DNA of 8,769 nt, taken from contig JALHNW010000054.1 in the NCBI GenBank assembly GCA_022843345.1, positions 1 to 8,769 on the forward strand, read 5' to 3'. Under the pieces are notes generated by a model. That model was not told the DNA's origin and did not search any database. It worked only from the letters and a program-made list of their open reading frames with translations. The DNA is from Rubritepida sp. (GTDB lineage: Bacteria > Pseudomonadota > Alphaproteobacteria > Acetobacterales > Acetobacteraceae). Both the position numbers and the translations under genes were made by a program. Position 1 is the stretch's first letter. The number at the start of each line of letters is the position of its first letter. Shown here one piece after another: positions 1-6,652 of this stretch.

Positions 1-865
1 CGGCGGTGGAGGGGGCGAGGATGGCGCCGGCCTCCAGCGCGCGGGCGGCCAAGGCGGGCGTGGACACCGTGGCGTGCAGCGCCTCCGACAGCCGTGCCGC
101 CACCGCATCCGGCACGCCGCGCGGCGCGAAGAGCGAGAACCAGACGTTCAGCGGCAGGCCGGAGAAGCCCTGCTCGCTGGCCGCCGGGATGTCCGGCAGG
201 CCGGGGTGGCGCGCGTCCGAGGTCACGCACAGCGCGCGCAGCCGGCCGTCGCGCACCAGCGGCACCAGGGGCGGGGGCGAGTTGGTGTAGAACTGCACCC
301 GCCCGGCGATGAGGTCGCGCAGCGTCTCGCCCGTGCCGCGATAGGGCACGTGCAGCAGGTCCATCCCCGTCCGCAGCTTCAGGTATTCGGCCGACAGGTG
401 GTGCATGGACCCGTTGCCGGCCGAGGCATAGGCCAGCGCCCCCGGCCGCGCCCGCGCATGCGCCACGAACTCCGGCAACGTCGCCGCCGGCACGGATGGG
501 TGCACGACGACGAGCTGCGGCGTGTCCGAGATCAGGCCGAGCGGCACGAAGTCGCGCATCGGCACGATGGCGCCCAGCCCGCCCACCGCCGCACGCCCTG
601 CCACCGTGCCGGCATAGCCGCAGAGCAGCGTGGTGCCGTCCGCCCGCGCCGACAGCACGGCCTGCAGCCCCACCACGTCGTTGCCGCCGGGCCGGTTCTC
701 CACCACCACGGTGGCGCCCAGCAGGCGGCCCAGCGGCTCGGCCACCATGCGGGCGTTGAAGTCGGTGCCGCCGCCGGCGGGCGAGGGCACGATGATCGTC
801 ATGGCGCGGTCCTGCGCCAGGGCGGGGGTGGCCAGCGCGGCCATCACCAGGGTGCGGCGGCGCAT
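1..865 (-). CDS. Bug/TctC-family periplasmic solute-binding protein, 3' end outside window
   Basis: This is an extracytoplasmic solute receptor of the Bug (TctC) family, which captures carboxylates or other small organic compounds in the periplasm, classically for TctAB membrane partners. The visible 288 residues begin with a short export signal: Arg2-Arg4, a hydrophobic stretch, then Ala-Leu-Ala-Gln with likely cleavage after Ala17. Family hallmarks follow: PAGGGTDFNAR at 29-39, VENRPGG at 55-61, YASAGNGS at 146-153 and HVPYRGTGETLRDL at 172-185. The family is usually about 320 residues, so roughly 30 C-terminal residues are missing at the window edge. The ATG at 865 shares one base with the TGA of the upstream dehydrogenase gene (TGATG), and GAGGAT about 8 bases upstream can serve as ribosome binding site. 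It is the last visible gene of the minus-strand operon, so its ligand is probably the substrate of that pathway. No TctA/TctB gene is visible. Family is certain; ligand is unknown. Confidence 0.93.
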   Translation of the reverse strand, partial: MRRRTLVMAALATPALAQDRAMTIIVPSPAGGGTDFNARMVAEPLGRLLGATVVVENRPGGNDVVGLQAVLSARADGTTLLCGYAGTVAGRAAVGGLGAIVPMRDFVPLGLISDTPQLVVVHPSVPAATLPEFVAHARARPGALAYASAGNGSMHHLSAEYLKLRTGMDLLHVPYRGTGETLRDLIAGRVQFYTNSPPPLVPLVRDGRLRALCVTSDARHPGLPDIPAASEQGFSGLPLNVWFSLFAPRGVPDAVAARLSEALHATVSTPALAARALEAGAILAPSTA

Positions 866-1665
866 CACGGCATCCTCGCCGAGATGCCGCCATCCACCAG
901 CAGCTCCGTGCCGGTGATGTGCTTCGCCTCGTGGCTCGCGAGGAAGAGCACGGCATGCGCCACGTCCCATCCGTCGCCCATCTGTCCCATCGGCACCTGC
1001 GCGTTCCTCCTGGCGATCAAGGCTGCGGCGTCGTTGGCGCCGAGCTGGCGGACCAGGCGATGCTCCACCAGCGGGGTGTGCATCAGCCCGGGGATGACGG
1101 TGTTGCAACGCACGCCGGCGCGCGCGTTCTCCATGGCCACCGACTTCGACAGCGCGATGACGCCGTGCTTGGAGGCGCTGTAGGCGATGTGCGGCCGGTC
1201 CTCGCTCATCCGCAGGCAGGCGATGCTGGCGAGGTTCACGATGGCGCTGGGCGCGCGCTGCCGCAGGTGGGGCAGGGCGTGCTTGCAGCCCAGGAAGACG
1301 GAACGCAGGTTCAGGTCCATCTGCGCGTCCCACGCCTCCTCGGGCATGGAAACGGCGCCGCCGGGGGCCGAGCCGCCGACGTTGTTCACCAGGATGTCCA
1401 AGGCGCCGAAGCGTGCGACGCAGGCGGCGACCGCTTCGGCCACGTCGTCGCCGCGCGTCACGTCGCAGGTGTGGGCCGCCGCCGCGCCGCCCTCGGCGGC
1501 GATGATGGAAACCGTCTCGGCCACCGCATCGGCGTTGATGTCCAGGCAGAAGACCTGCGCGCCCTGGCGGGCCAGGAGGACCGCCGTCGCCTTGCCGTTG
1601 CCCCAGCCCGGGCCGACCGTGCCGGCGCCCGTCACCAGCGCCACCTTGCCATCGAGACGCAGCAT
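865..1665 (-). CDS. Short-chain dehydrogenase/reductase (SDR), NAD-type
   Basis: A classical SDR oxidoreductase of 266 residues, cytoplasmic, interconverting an alcohol and a carbonyl. The Rossmann nucleotide-binding loop at 12-26 reads TGAGTVGPGWGNGKA, longer than the usual TGxxxGxG. Asp42 at the end of the second strand suggests NAD(H) rather than NADP(H). NNVGG at 94-98 is a variant of NNAG. The catalytic tetrad is Asn119, Ser147, Tyr162 and Lys166 (YSASK), and the C-terminal GTELLVDGG motif is present. The ATG at 1665 is chosen because GGGGAAGGA lies just upstream and the protein then begins MLRLDGKVALVTG, as in relatives. A GTG at 1701 would add 12 residues but has no ribosome binding site. 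It lies 48 bases after the carbamoylase-like gene, and its TGA overlaps the start of the binding-protein gene. Often such genes are labelled 3-oxoacyl-ACP reductase; here a catabolic role on the operon's substrate or product is more likely, but this is inference. Confidence 0.93.
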   Translation of the reverse strand: MLRLDGKVALVTGAGTVGPGWGNGKATAVLLARQGAQVFCLDINADAVAETVSIIAAEGGAAAAHTCDVTRGDDVAEAVAACVARFGALDILVNNVGGSAPGGAVSMPEEAWDAQMDLNLRSVFLGCKHALPHLRQRAPSAIVNLASIACLRMSEDRPHIAYSASKHGVIALSKSVAMENARAGVRCNTVIPGLMHTPLVEHRLVRQLGANDAAALIARRNAQVPMGQMGDGWDVAHAVLFLASHEAKHITGTELLVDGGISARMP

Positions 1666-1713
1666 CGCGTGTCCTTCCCCGTTGCGCGCATGGTGCGCCA
1701 CGGGGGGGCGGCG

Positions 1714-2655
1714 TCAAGGCGGCGGTTCGGCGCCCACCTGATCGACGATGCGGCGGTAGTGCTCGGGCCGGCGGTGGCTGGCGAAGTGGAACATCTTCTC
1801 CTTGCCTTGCCTGCACAGGTCGAGGTCGCATTCGGCGAGGATCACCTCGTCGCCCAGCGTGGCGGCCTGGGCCACGACCACGCCGTTCGGGTCCACGATC
1901 ACCGAGCCGCCTATGAGGCCCGAGCCGTCCTCATTGCCCGCCTTGGCCACGGAGACGGCCCAGGTGGCGTTCATGTAGGCGTTGGCCTGCGCGGCGAGCG
2001 TGGAGTGGAAGGTGCGGATCGCCTCATTCTCCGTGCTGCCGCCATTGGGGTCGTAGGCGGCGGAGTTGTAGCCCATCAGCATCAGCTCCACCCCTTGCAG
2101 GGCGTAGCAGCGCCAGGCCTCGGGCCAGCGGCGGTCGTTGCAGACCAGCATGCCCATGATGGCGCGGTGCCACTCCCCCGGGCCGCGGAAGGCGGGGAAG
2201 CCGAGGTCGCCATACTCGAAGTAGCGCTTCTCCAGCTGGTGGAAGCGGTCGCCCGCCCGGGGCTCGACCGAGCCGGGCAGGTGCACCTTGCGGTAGGTGC
2301 CCAGCACGCCGCCGTCGGGCCCCACGGTGATGGCGGTGTTGAAGCGGTGCCCTTCGGGCGTGAGCTCCGCGAAGCCGAGGTAGAAGCCCACGCGCAGCTC
2401 CCGCGCGCGGTCGAACAGCGCCTGGCAGGCGGGGTTGGGCATGGCGCGCTCGAAGAAGGCGTCGCGCTCGGTGTCGGACAGCAGCCAGCGCGGGAAGAAG
2501 GTGGTCAGCGCCAGCTCGGGGAAGACGACGAGCTGCGCGCCCGACCGCGCCGCCTGCTCCAGCAGGGCGATGAGCCGGTCGAGCGTATGGGCGCGGCTGT
2601 CGGCGCGCTGGATCGGGCCGGTCTGGGCGCCGGCCAGCGTCAGCACGCGCGCCAT
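1714..2655 (-). CDS. N-carbamoyl-D-amino-acid hydrolase-like carbon-nitrogen hydrolase (nitrilase superfamily)
   Basis: A 313-residue amidohydrolase of the nitrilase superfamily, expected to cleave an N-carbamoyl amino acid to the amino acid, CO2 and ammonia. The Glu-Lys-Cys triad is visible as Glu47 (FPELALTTFFPRW, 45-57), Lys123 (YRKVHLPG, 121-128) and Cys172 (VCNDRRWPE, 171-179). Motifs FPELALTTFFPRW, LEKRYFE, GDLGFP and CNDRRWPE closely match my recollection of Agrobacterium D-carbamoylase (about 304 residues), including the Arg175-Arg176 pair thought to hold the substrate carboxylate. Two places differ: the segment before LEKRYFE reads RFHQ where I recall FQH, and the loop after GYN (195-197) reads SAAYDPNGGS instead of a His/Pro-rich segment. 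Specificity may therefore be shifted. ATG 2655 overlaps the upstream TGA by one base (TGATG), with GAGGGG about 10 bases before it; a longer frame to 2742 would run inside the upstream gene and is rejected. Pairing with the ring-opening enzyme supports the function. A beta-ureidopropionase-like role is the main alternative. Confidence 0.9.
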   Translation of the reverse strand: MARVLTLAGAQTGPIQRADSRAHTLDRLIALLEQAARSGAQLVVFPELALTTFFPRWLLSDTERDAFFERAMPNPACQALFDRARELRVGFYLGFAELTPEGHRFNTAITVGPDGGVLGTYRKVHLPGSVEPRAGDRFHQLEKRYFEYGDLGFPAFRGPGEWHRAIMGMLVCNDRRWPEAWRCYALQGVELMLMGYNSAAYDPNGGSTENEAIRTFHSTLAAQANAYMNATWAVSVAKAGNEDGSGLIGGSVIVDPNGVVVAQAATLGDEVILAECDLDLCRQGKEKMFHFASHRRPEHYRRIVDQVGAEPPP

Positions 2656-4031
2656 CAGCCCAGGAACCCCTCGCGGTGCTGGCGCGGCACGAAGCGGCCG
2701 GTGCCGGGCTTCGCCAGCACCTGCGCGCCATCCCACGCGCATTCGCCGCGCAGATACGTGGCGGCCACGCGCGCCGTCATCGCCATGCCGTCATAGGGCG
2801 ACCAGCGGGCGTCCTCGCGGTCCTGGATCGCGGCGGCGTCGAAGGTGAAGTCGCCGCGCTGCATCACGCACAGGTCCGCATCCGCGCCCAGGCGGATGGC
2901 GCCCTTCTTCGGGAACAGCCCGTGGAAGCGCGCCGGCCGCTCGGCGCAGAGCGAGGCCATGGTCTCGACCGGCAGGCCGCGCCGCTCCAGCAGGGTGAAC
3001 ATCAGCGGCGCGAAGGACTGCATGCCCGTCAGCCCGGCGCCCACGGCGAAGATGTCGCCCGCGTATTCCTTGCGCGGCCTGGGCCAGGGGGCATGGTCGG
3101 TCGAGACGTAGGCGATGCTGCCGGCGCGCAGCGCGCCCCACATGCGCTCCACCTCCCCGGCGCTGCGGAAGGGCGGGTTGCACTTGCCGAAGCCCTGGAG
3201 GCGGACGAGGTCGTCTTCCGTCATGCACAGGTACTGGATGCAGGCCTCGCCCGTGGTGCGCGCGCCCTGGGCGCGGAACATCGCCGCCAGCTCGAAGCCG
3301 CGCGCCAGGGAGGAATGGGCGACGTGGACGTGGCAGCCCGTTTCCAGCGCCATCTCGAAGATTTCCAGGTCCGCCATGCTTTCGGTGATCGGCGGGCGGG
3401 TGCGTGCGTGCATGATCGGGTGCGTCTCGCCCGCCGCCTTCGCCTGGGCGGAGAGGCGCTCCACCAGCTCCTGGTCCTCGTTGTGGATGGCGACCATGAG
3501 GTTGGAGGGGCCGATGGCGCGGAAGGCGCGCAGCATCGTCGGGTGGTCGATCCGCGGGAAGCGCACGGCGTCGTATTCATAGGTGGAGAGCTTGAAGGAG
3601 CACACGCCGCCTTCGATGAGCCCCGCGATGTCCTCCACGTTGCCGTCCTTCCGGATGGTGCCGTAGAGCGCCATGTCCACGTGCGACAGGCGGTTCACGT
3701 GCTCCACCTTCTCCGCCAGGATCGCGGCGTCGGTGACGGGGCGCGGCACGTCGTAGGGCATGTCCACGCAGGTGGTCACGCCCCCGGCGGCGGCCGAGCG
3801 CGAGGCGCCCTCGATGCCCGGCCAGCCGGTGCTCGACGAGGTGTGCATGTGCCCGTCCACCAGCCCGGGGAAGACCAGCATGCCGCGATGGTCGGCCACC
3901 GCGCCGGCGGCGGGCGGCGTGCCGGTGCCGATGGCGGCGATGGCGCCGGCGCGCACGCCGATCCAGCCATCGGGCAGCACGCCGTCGGGCAGCACCAGGT
4001 CGCCGCGGATCACGCGGTCGTATTCGCTCAT
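2655..4031 (-). CDS. Allantoinase/hydantoinase-like cyclic amidohydrolase (dihydroorotase-type)
   Basis: A 458-residue binuclear metal-dependent cyclic amidohydrolase of the dihydroorotase/allantoinase/dihydropyrimidinase group, hydrolysing a ring amide. All expected metal ligands are present: His61 and His63 (VDGHMH), bridging Lys147 (SFKLSTYE), His183 (AIHNED), His239 (HVAHSS) and Asp312 (STDHAPW). The segment from Glu74 to Pro92 (EGASRS, AAAGGVTT, DMP) resembles allantoinases more than D-hydantoinases/dihydropyrimidinases, in which I would expect FKMF- and HAENG-like motifs. Length is typical. The ATG at 4031 overlaps the stop of the LysR gene by four bases (ATGA), with AGGA about 9 bases upstream. 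Followed directly by the carbamoylase-like gene, it probably makes the N-carbamoyl product used by that enzyme, which would argue for a hydantoin- or dihydropyrimidine-like ring. Allantoin itself is less natural, since its product allantoate normally needs AllC or allantoicase. The family is secure; the substrate is not. Confidence 0.92.
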   Translation of the reverse strand: MSEYDRVIRGDLVLPDGVLPDGWIGVRAGAIAAIGTGTPPAAGAVADHRGMLVFPGLVDGHMHTSSSTGWPGIEGASRSAAAGGVTTCVDMPYDVPRPVTDAAILAEKVEHVNRLSHVDMALYGTIRKDGNVEDIAGLIEGGVCSFKLSTYEYDAVRFPRIDHPTMLRAFRAIGPSNLMVAIHNEDQELVERLSAQAKAAGETHPIMHARTRPPITESMADLEIFEMALETGCHVHVAHSSLARGFELAAMFRAQGARTTGEACIQYLCMTEDDLVRLQGFGKCNPPFRSAGEVERMWGALRAGSIAYVSTDHAPWPRPRKEYAGDIFAVGAGLTGMQSFAPLMFTLLERRGLPVETMASLCAERPARFHGLFPKKGAIRLGADADLCVMQRGDFTFDAAAIQDREDARWSPYDGMAMTARVAATYLRGECAWDGAQVLAKPGTGRFVPRQHREGFLG

Positions 4032-4939
4032 GCGGGGGTTCCTGTCTGGAAGGCGGTCTGCGCGGCCTCGCGCGCCAGGCGCACGGCCTCCGTCTCGCGG
4101 TCCTCGTGCCAGGCGAGCGCCACGCCGACGGCGGTGACGGTGCCGGCGAGCTCGCGGAAGGCGACGCCGGGCGGGCGGAGCTGCGCGATGCCCGAGGAGA
4201 CGAGCGCCACGCCGAAGCCTGCGGCGACGAAGGCGAGCTGCGCCATGGCCGAGCCCGCCTCGCGCATCGCGCGGGGTTCGAAGCCGGCGTCGCGGCAGGC
4301 CTGCACCTGGCGATCAAAATAGGCGGGCGAGATGGAGCGGGGCAGCGCCACCAGCGGCTCGCCCGCCAGCTTCGCCAGGGCGACGGGGCCGGGGCCGGCG
4401 GCGAGGGGATGGCCCTCCGGAAGGGCAGCCAGCAGGCGGTCGGCGCCCAGCGGCAGCACGCCGAAGGGCGGGTGCGCGGCGTCCAGGCGGACCAGGGCGA
4501 AATCCACCTCGCCGCGGCGCAGCGCCTCCAGGCTGTCGGTGGTGTCCATCTCCTGCACGCTCAGCGCCGCATCGGGGCGGATGGCGCGCAGGGCGCGGGC
4601 CAGCGGCGGCAGGAAGCCGAACAGGGCGGAGGTGACGCAGGCCATGGCCATCGGCGCGTGGCGGCCGGCGCGCAGCTCCATCGCCAGGGCCTCGGCGCGC
4701 TTCGCGTCCTCGACGATGCGGCGCAGGATGGGGATCAGCGCCTCGCCCTCGCGCGTCGGGCGGGTGCCGTTGCGGCCGCGCTCCAGCAGGCGCACGCCGA
4801 GTTCGGCTTCGAGGGCCTGGATCTGCGCGGTCAGCGGCGGCTGGGAGAGGCCGAGACGCGCGGCGGCGCGGCCGAAATGCCCTTCCTCCGCCACCGCGAG
4901 GAAGTGGCCCATCCGGCGCAGCGAGCGGAAATCCACCAT
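4028..4939 (-). CDS. LysR-type transcriptional regulator
   Basis: A 303-residue LysR-type regulator. The N-terminal winged helix-turn-helix occupies about residues 3-62: the core [20 protein letters not shown] (13-32) is followed by [12 protein letters not shown] (33-44) and by LGVRLLER. The remainder (about 90-300) is the periplasmic-binding-protein-like effector domain. It is the first gene of the minus-strand operon and overlaps the amidohydrolase gene by four bases (ATGA), so it is made together with the enzymes it probably controls. The ATG at 4939 gives the usual LysR start spacing before the HTH; an upstream extension to 5026 would read through the operator. There is no obvious Shine-Dalgarno sequence. 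Instead the inverted repeats of the divergent spacer begin only a few bases upstream, which suggests tight autoregulation. The effector is likely the substrate or an intermediate of the ureide pathway (inference). It may also act on the divergent prpDC genes. Confidence 0.94.
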   Translation of the reverse strand: MVDFRSLRRMGHFLAVAEEGHFGRAAARLGLSQPPLTAQIQALEAELGVRLLERGRNGTRPTREGEALIPILRRIVEDAKRAEALAMELRAGRHAPMAMACVTSALFGFLPPLARALRAIRPDAALSVQEMDTTDSLEALRRGEVDFALVRLDAAHPPFGVLPLGADRLLAALPEGHPLAAGPGPVALAKLAGEPLVALPRSISPAYFDRQVQACRDAGFEPRAMREAGSAMAQLAFVAAGFGVALVSSGIAQLRPPGVAFRELAGTVTAVGVALAWHEDRETEAVRLAREAAQTAFQTGTPA

Positions 4940-4942
4940 GGC

Positions 4943-4970
4943 CGTATGATGCGATACGAAAGCCGTATCG
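4943..4970. promoter_or_regulatory. Probable LysR operator: overlapping inverted repeats in the divergent spacer
   Basis: A perfect 7-bp inverted repeat, CGATACG-N5-CGTATCG, lies at 4952-4970 and contains the LysR-family T-N11-A spacing (T4955, A4967). A further CGTAT half-site at 4943-4947 pairs with the ATACG at 4954-4958. Three half-sites are thus spaced 10-11 bp apart, on one face of the helix. The cluster sits 4 to 31 bases upstream of the LysR ATG and about 80 bases upstream of prpD. Binding could repress the LysR operon and activate or repress the divergent genes. No convincing -35/-10 pair was found for either arm in this spacer. Confidence 0.72.
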
Positions 4971-5049
4971 GAAAGACGGCGGCTTCGGAATGGACGAAGC
5001 GGCGCGGCGGGCCGAAAAGGGCACACCCATCGGGAGAGGAAGAAACCCC

Positions 5050-6591
5050 ATGCAGATGCACGACGTGAAGGTCCACCCCTCGAAGGCGCTGCTCAAGCGC
5101 GAGGACCAGCTGGCCTGGAAGATGGCCGGCGTCGCCACCGACAAGGTCGCCGTCCAGAAGGACGTGGCCGACATGATCATCAACCGGATCATCGACAACG
5201 CCTCCGTCGCCATCGCCTCCGTCAACCGCCGGCCTGTCGTCTCGGCGCGCGGCATGGCGCTGGGGCACGCGAAGAAGGCGGGCGGCGCGACGCTGTTCGG
5301 CCTGGCGGCCGGCACCACGGTCAGCCCCGAATGGGCGGCCTGGGCCAACGGCACCGCGGTGCGCGAGCTGGACTACCACGACACCTTCCTGGCGGCCGAC
5401 TACTCCCACCCCGGCGACAACATCCCGCCCATCCTCGCGGTGGGCCAGGCGATGGGCCGCTCGGGCAAGGACCTGCTGCGCGGCCTGGCGACGGGCTACG
5501 AGCTGCACATCAACCTGGTGCGCGCCATCTGCCTGCACGAGCACAAGGTGGACCACATCGCCCACCTGTGCCCCGCCCAGGCCGCCGGCATCGGCACGCT
5601 GCTGGGGCTGAAGCAGGAGGTGGTGTTCCAGTCCATCCAGCAGGCGCTGCAGACCTCCGTCACCTTCCGCCAGTCCCGCAAGGGCGAGATCTCCTCGTGG
5701 AAGGCCTACGCGCCCGCGCATGCCGGCAAGCTGGCGGTGGAGGCGGTGGACCGCTGCATGCGCGGCGAGGGCGCGCCGTCCCCGATCTACGAGGGCGAGG
5801 ACAGCGTGATCGCCTGGGTGCTATCGGGCCGCACGCAGGCGGACAGCAAGGGCCGCAACACCGTCTACGAGCCCGTGTACTACACCGTGCCGCTGCCCGC
5901 CCCGGGCGAGGCCAAGCGCGCCATCCTGGACAGCTACACCAAGGAGCACTCGGCCGAGTACCAGTCCCAGGCGCTGATCGACCTGGCCTTCCGGATGCGC
6001 GAGCAGGTGGCGGACATGGAGGCGATCGAGAGGATCATCATCCACACCAGCCACCACACGCACTACGTCATCGGCACCGGCGCCAACGACCCGCAGAAGA
6101 TGGACCCCAAGGCCTCGCGCGAGACGCTGGACCACTCCATCATGTACATCTTCGCGGTCGCGTTGCAGGACGGCGCCTGGCACCACGTGGACAGCTACGC
6201 CCCCAAGCGCGCGGGCCGGGCCGACACGGTGCGGCTGTGGCGCAAGATCGAGACGCGCGAGGCCCCCGAGTGGACCGAGCGCTACCACTCGCGCGATCCC
6301 GACACGCTGGCCTTCGGCGGGCGCGTGGAGATCGTGATGAAGGACGGCACGACGGTGGTGGACGAGCTGGGCGTGGCCAACGCCCACCCGCGCGGCGCCC
6401 GGCCCTTCGCGCGCGAGCAGTACATCCAGAAGTTCCGCATGCTGACCGATGGCCTGATCACCGCGCGCGAGGCGAACCGCTTCCTGGCCGACGTGCAGGA
6501 CCTGGCGCGCATCCCGGCCGGGGAGCTGGCGGTGCTGAACGTGGCCATGCCGCGCGGGGCGCTGGAGGAAAGCAAGCCAGGCATCTTCTGA
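5050..6591 (+). CDS. prpD: MmgE/PrpD family protein, probable 2-methylcitrate dehydratase
   Basis: A 513-residue cytoplasmic MmgE/PrpD-family protein, probably dehydrating 2-methylcitrate to 2-methyl-cis-aconitate in the methylcitrate cycle for propionyl-CoA. Family features seen are RIIDNASVA (46-54), the [14 protein letters not shown] segment (99-113), SHPGDNIPP (119-127) and [12 protein letters not shown] (215-226), matching the conserved Asp/His/Lys positions of this fold. The N-terminus (HDVKVHPS at 4-11, [11 protein letters not shown] at 21-31) resembles mycobacterial PrpD as I remember it, and length agrees with that about 500-residue group. ATG 5050 is preferred over an upstream in-frame ATG at 4990 because GGGAGAGGA lies about 9 bases before it. 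The next gene is a methylcitrate/citrate synthase, 61 bases downstream, which supports the prpD assignment. No methylisocitrate lyase is adjacent. MmgE/PrpD members with other substrates exist, so the exact reaction is inferred from context. Confidence 0.9.
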   Translation: MQMHDVKVHPSKALLKREDQLAWKMAGVATDKVAVQKDVADMIINRIIDNASVAIASVNRRPVVSARGMALGHAKKAGGATLFGLAAGTTVSPEWAAWANGTAVRELDYHDTFLAADYSHPGDNIPPILAVGQAMGRSGKDLLRGLATGYELHINLVRAICLHEHKVDHIAHLCPAQAAGIGTLLGLKQEVVFQSIQQALQTSVTFRQSRKGEISSWKAYAPAHAGKLAVEAVDRCMRGEGAPSPIYEGEDSVIAWVLSGRTQADSKGRNTVYEPVYYTVPLPAPGEAKRAILDSYTKEHSAEYQSQALIDLAFRMREQVADMEAIERIIIHTSHHTHYVIGTGANDPQKMDPKASRETLDHSIMYIFAVALQDGAWHHVDSYAPKRAGRADTVRLWRKIETREAPEWTERYHSRDPDTLAFGGRVEIVMKDGTTVVDELGVANAHPRGARPFAREQYIQKFRMLTDGLITAREANRFLADVQDLARIPAGELAVLNVAMPRGALEESKPGIF

Positions 6592-6600
6592 CGTGTGACT

Positions 6601-6628
6601 TGGGCCGGGCGCATCGCCGCCCGGCCCA
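6601..6628. other. Perfect 11-bp hairpin between prpD and prpC
   Basis: TGGGCCGGGCG at 6601-6611 and its exact reverse complement at 6618-6628 enclose a 6-base loop. The stem is almost all G-C and begins about ten bases after the prpD stop. No T-run follows, so it is not a canonical terminator. It could stabilise the upstream mRNA, partly attenuate read-through, or set unequal prpD/prpC expression. The strong ribosome binding site of prpC (GAGGAGAGG, 6637-6645) lies just downstream and outside the stem. Confidence 0.6.
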
Positions 6629-6652
6629 CCCCCAACGAGGAGAGGAAAGCCG

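Noticed and set aside
2656..2742. Longer N-terminus for the carbamoylase-like protein
   Set aside because: The extra 29 residues lie inside the upstream amidohydrolase gene, do not look like the family, and the ATG at 2655 has the expected overlap and ribosome binding site.
919..4322. Long plus-strand open frames (919-2796, 2676-4322 and similar) opposite the minus-strand operon
   Set aside because: They are His/Arg/Ala-rich, have no recognisable domains, overlap each other and lie antisense to genes with intact catalytic motifs. They are by-products of very high GC.
4940..5026. Longer N-terminus for the LysR protein
   Set aside because: It would translate through the palindromic operator and put 29 unusual residues before a LysR start that is already typical.
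6601..6628. Intrinsic terminator between prpD and prpC
   Set aside because: The stem is strong but is followed by C and A residues, not a T-run, and prpC follows closely with matching function.
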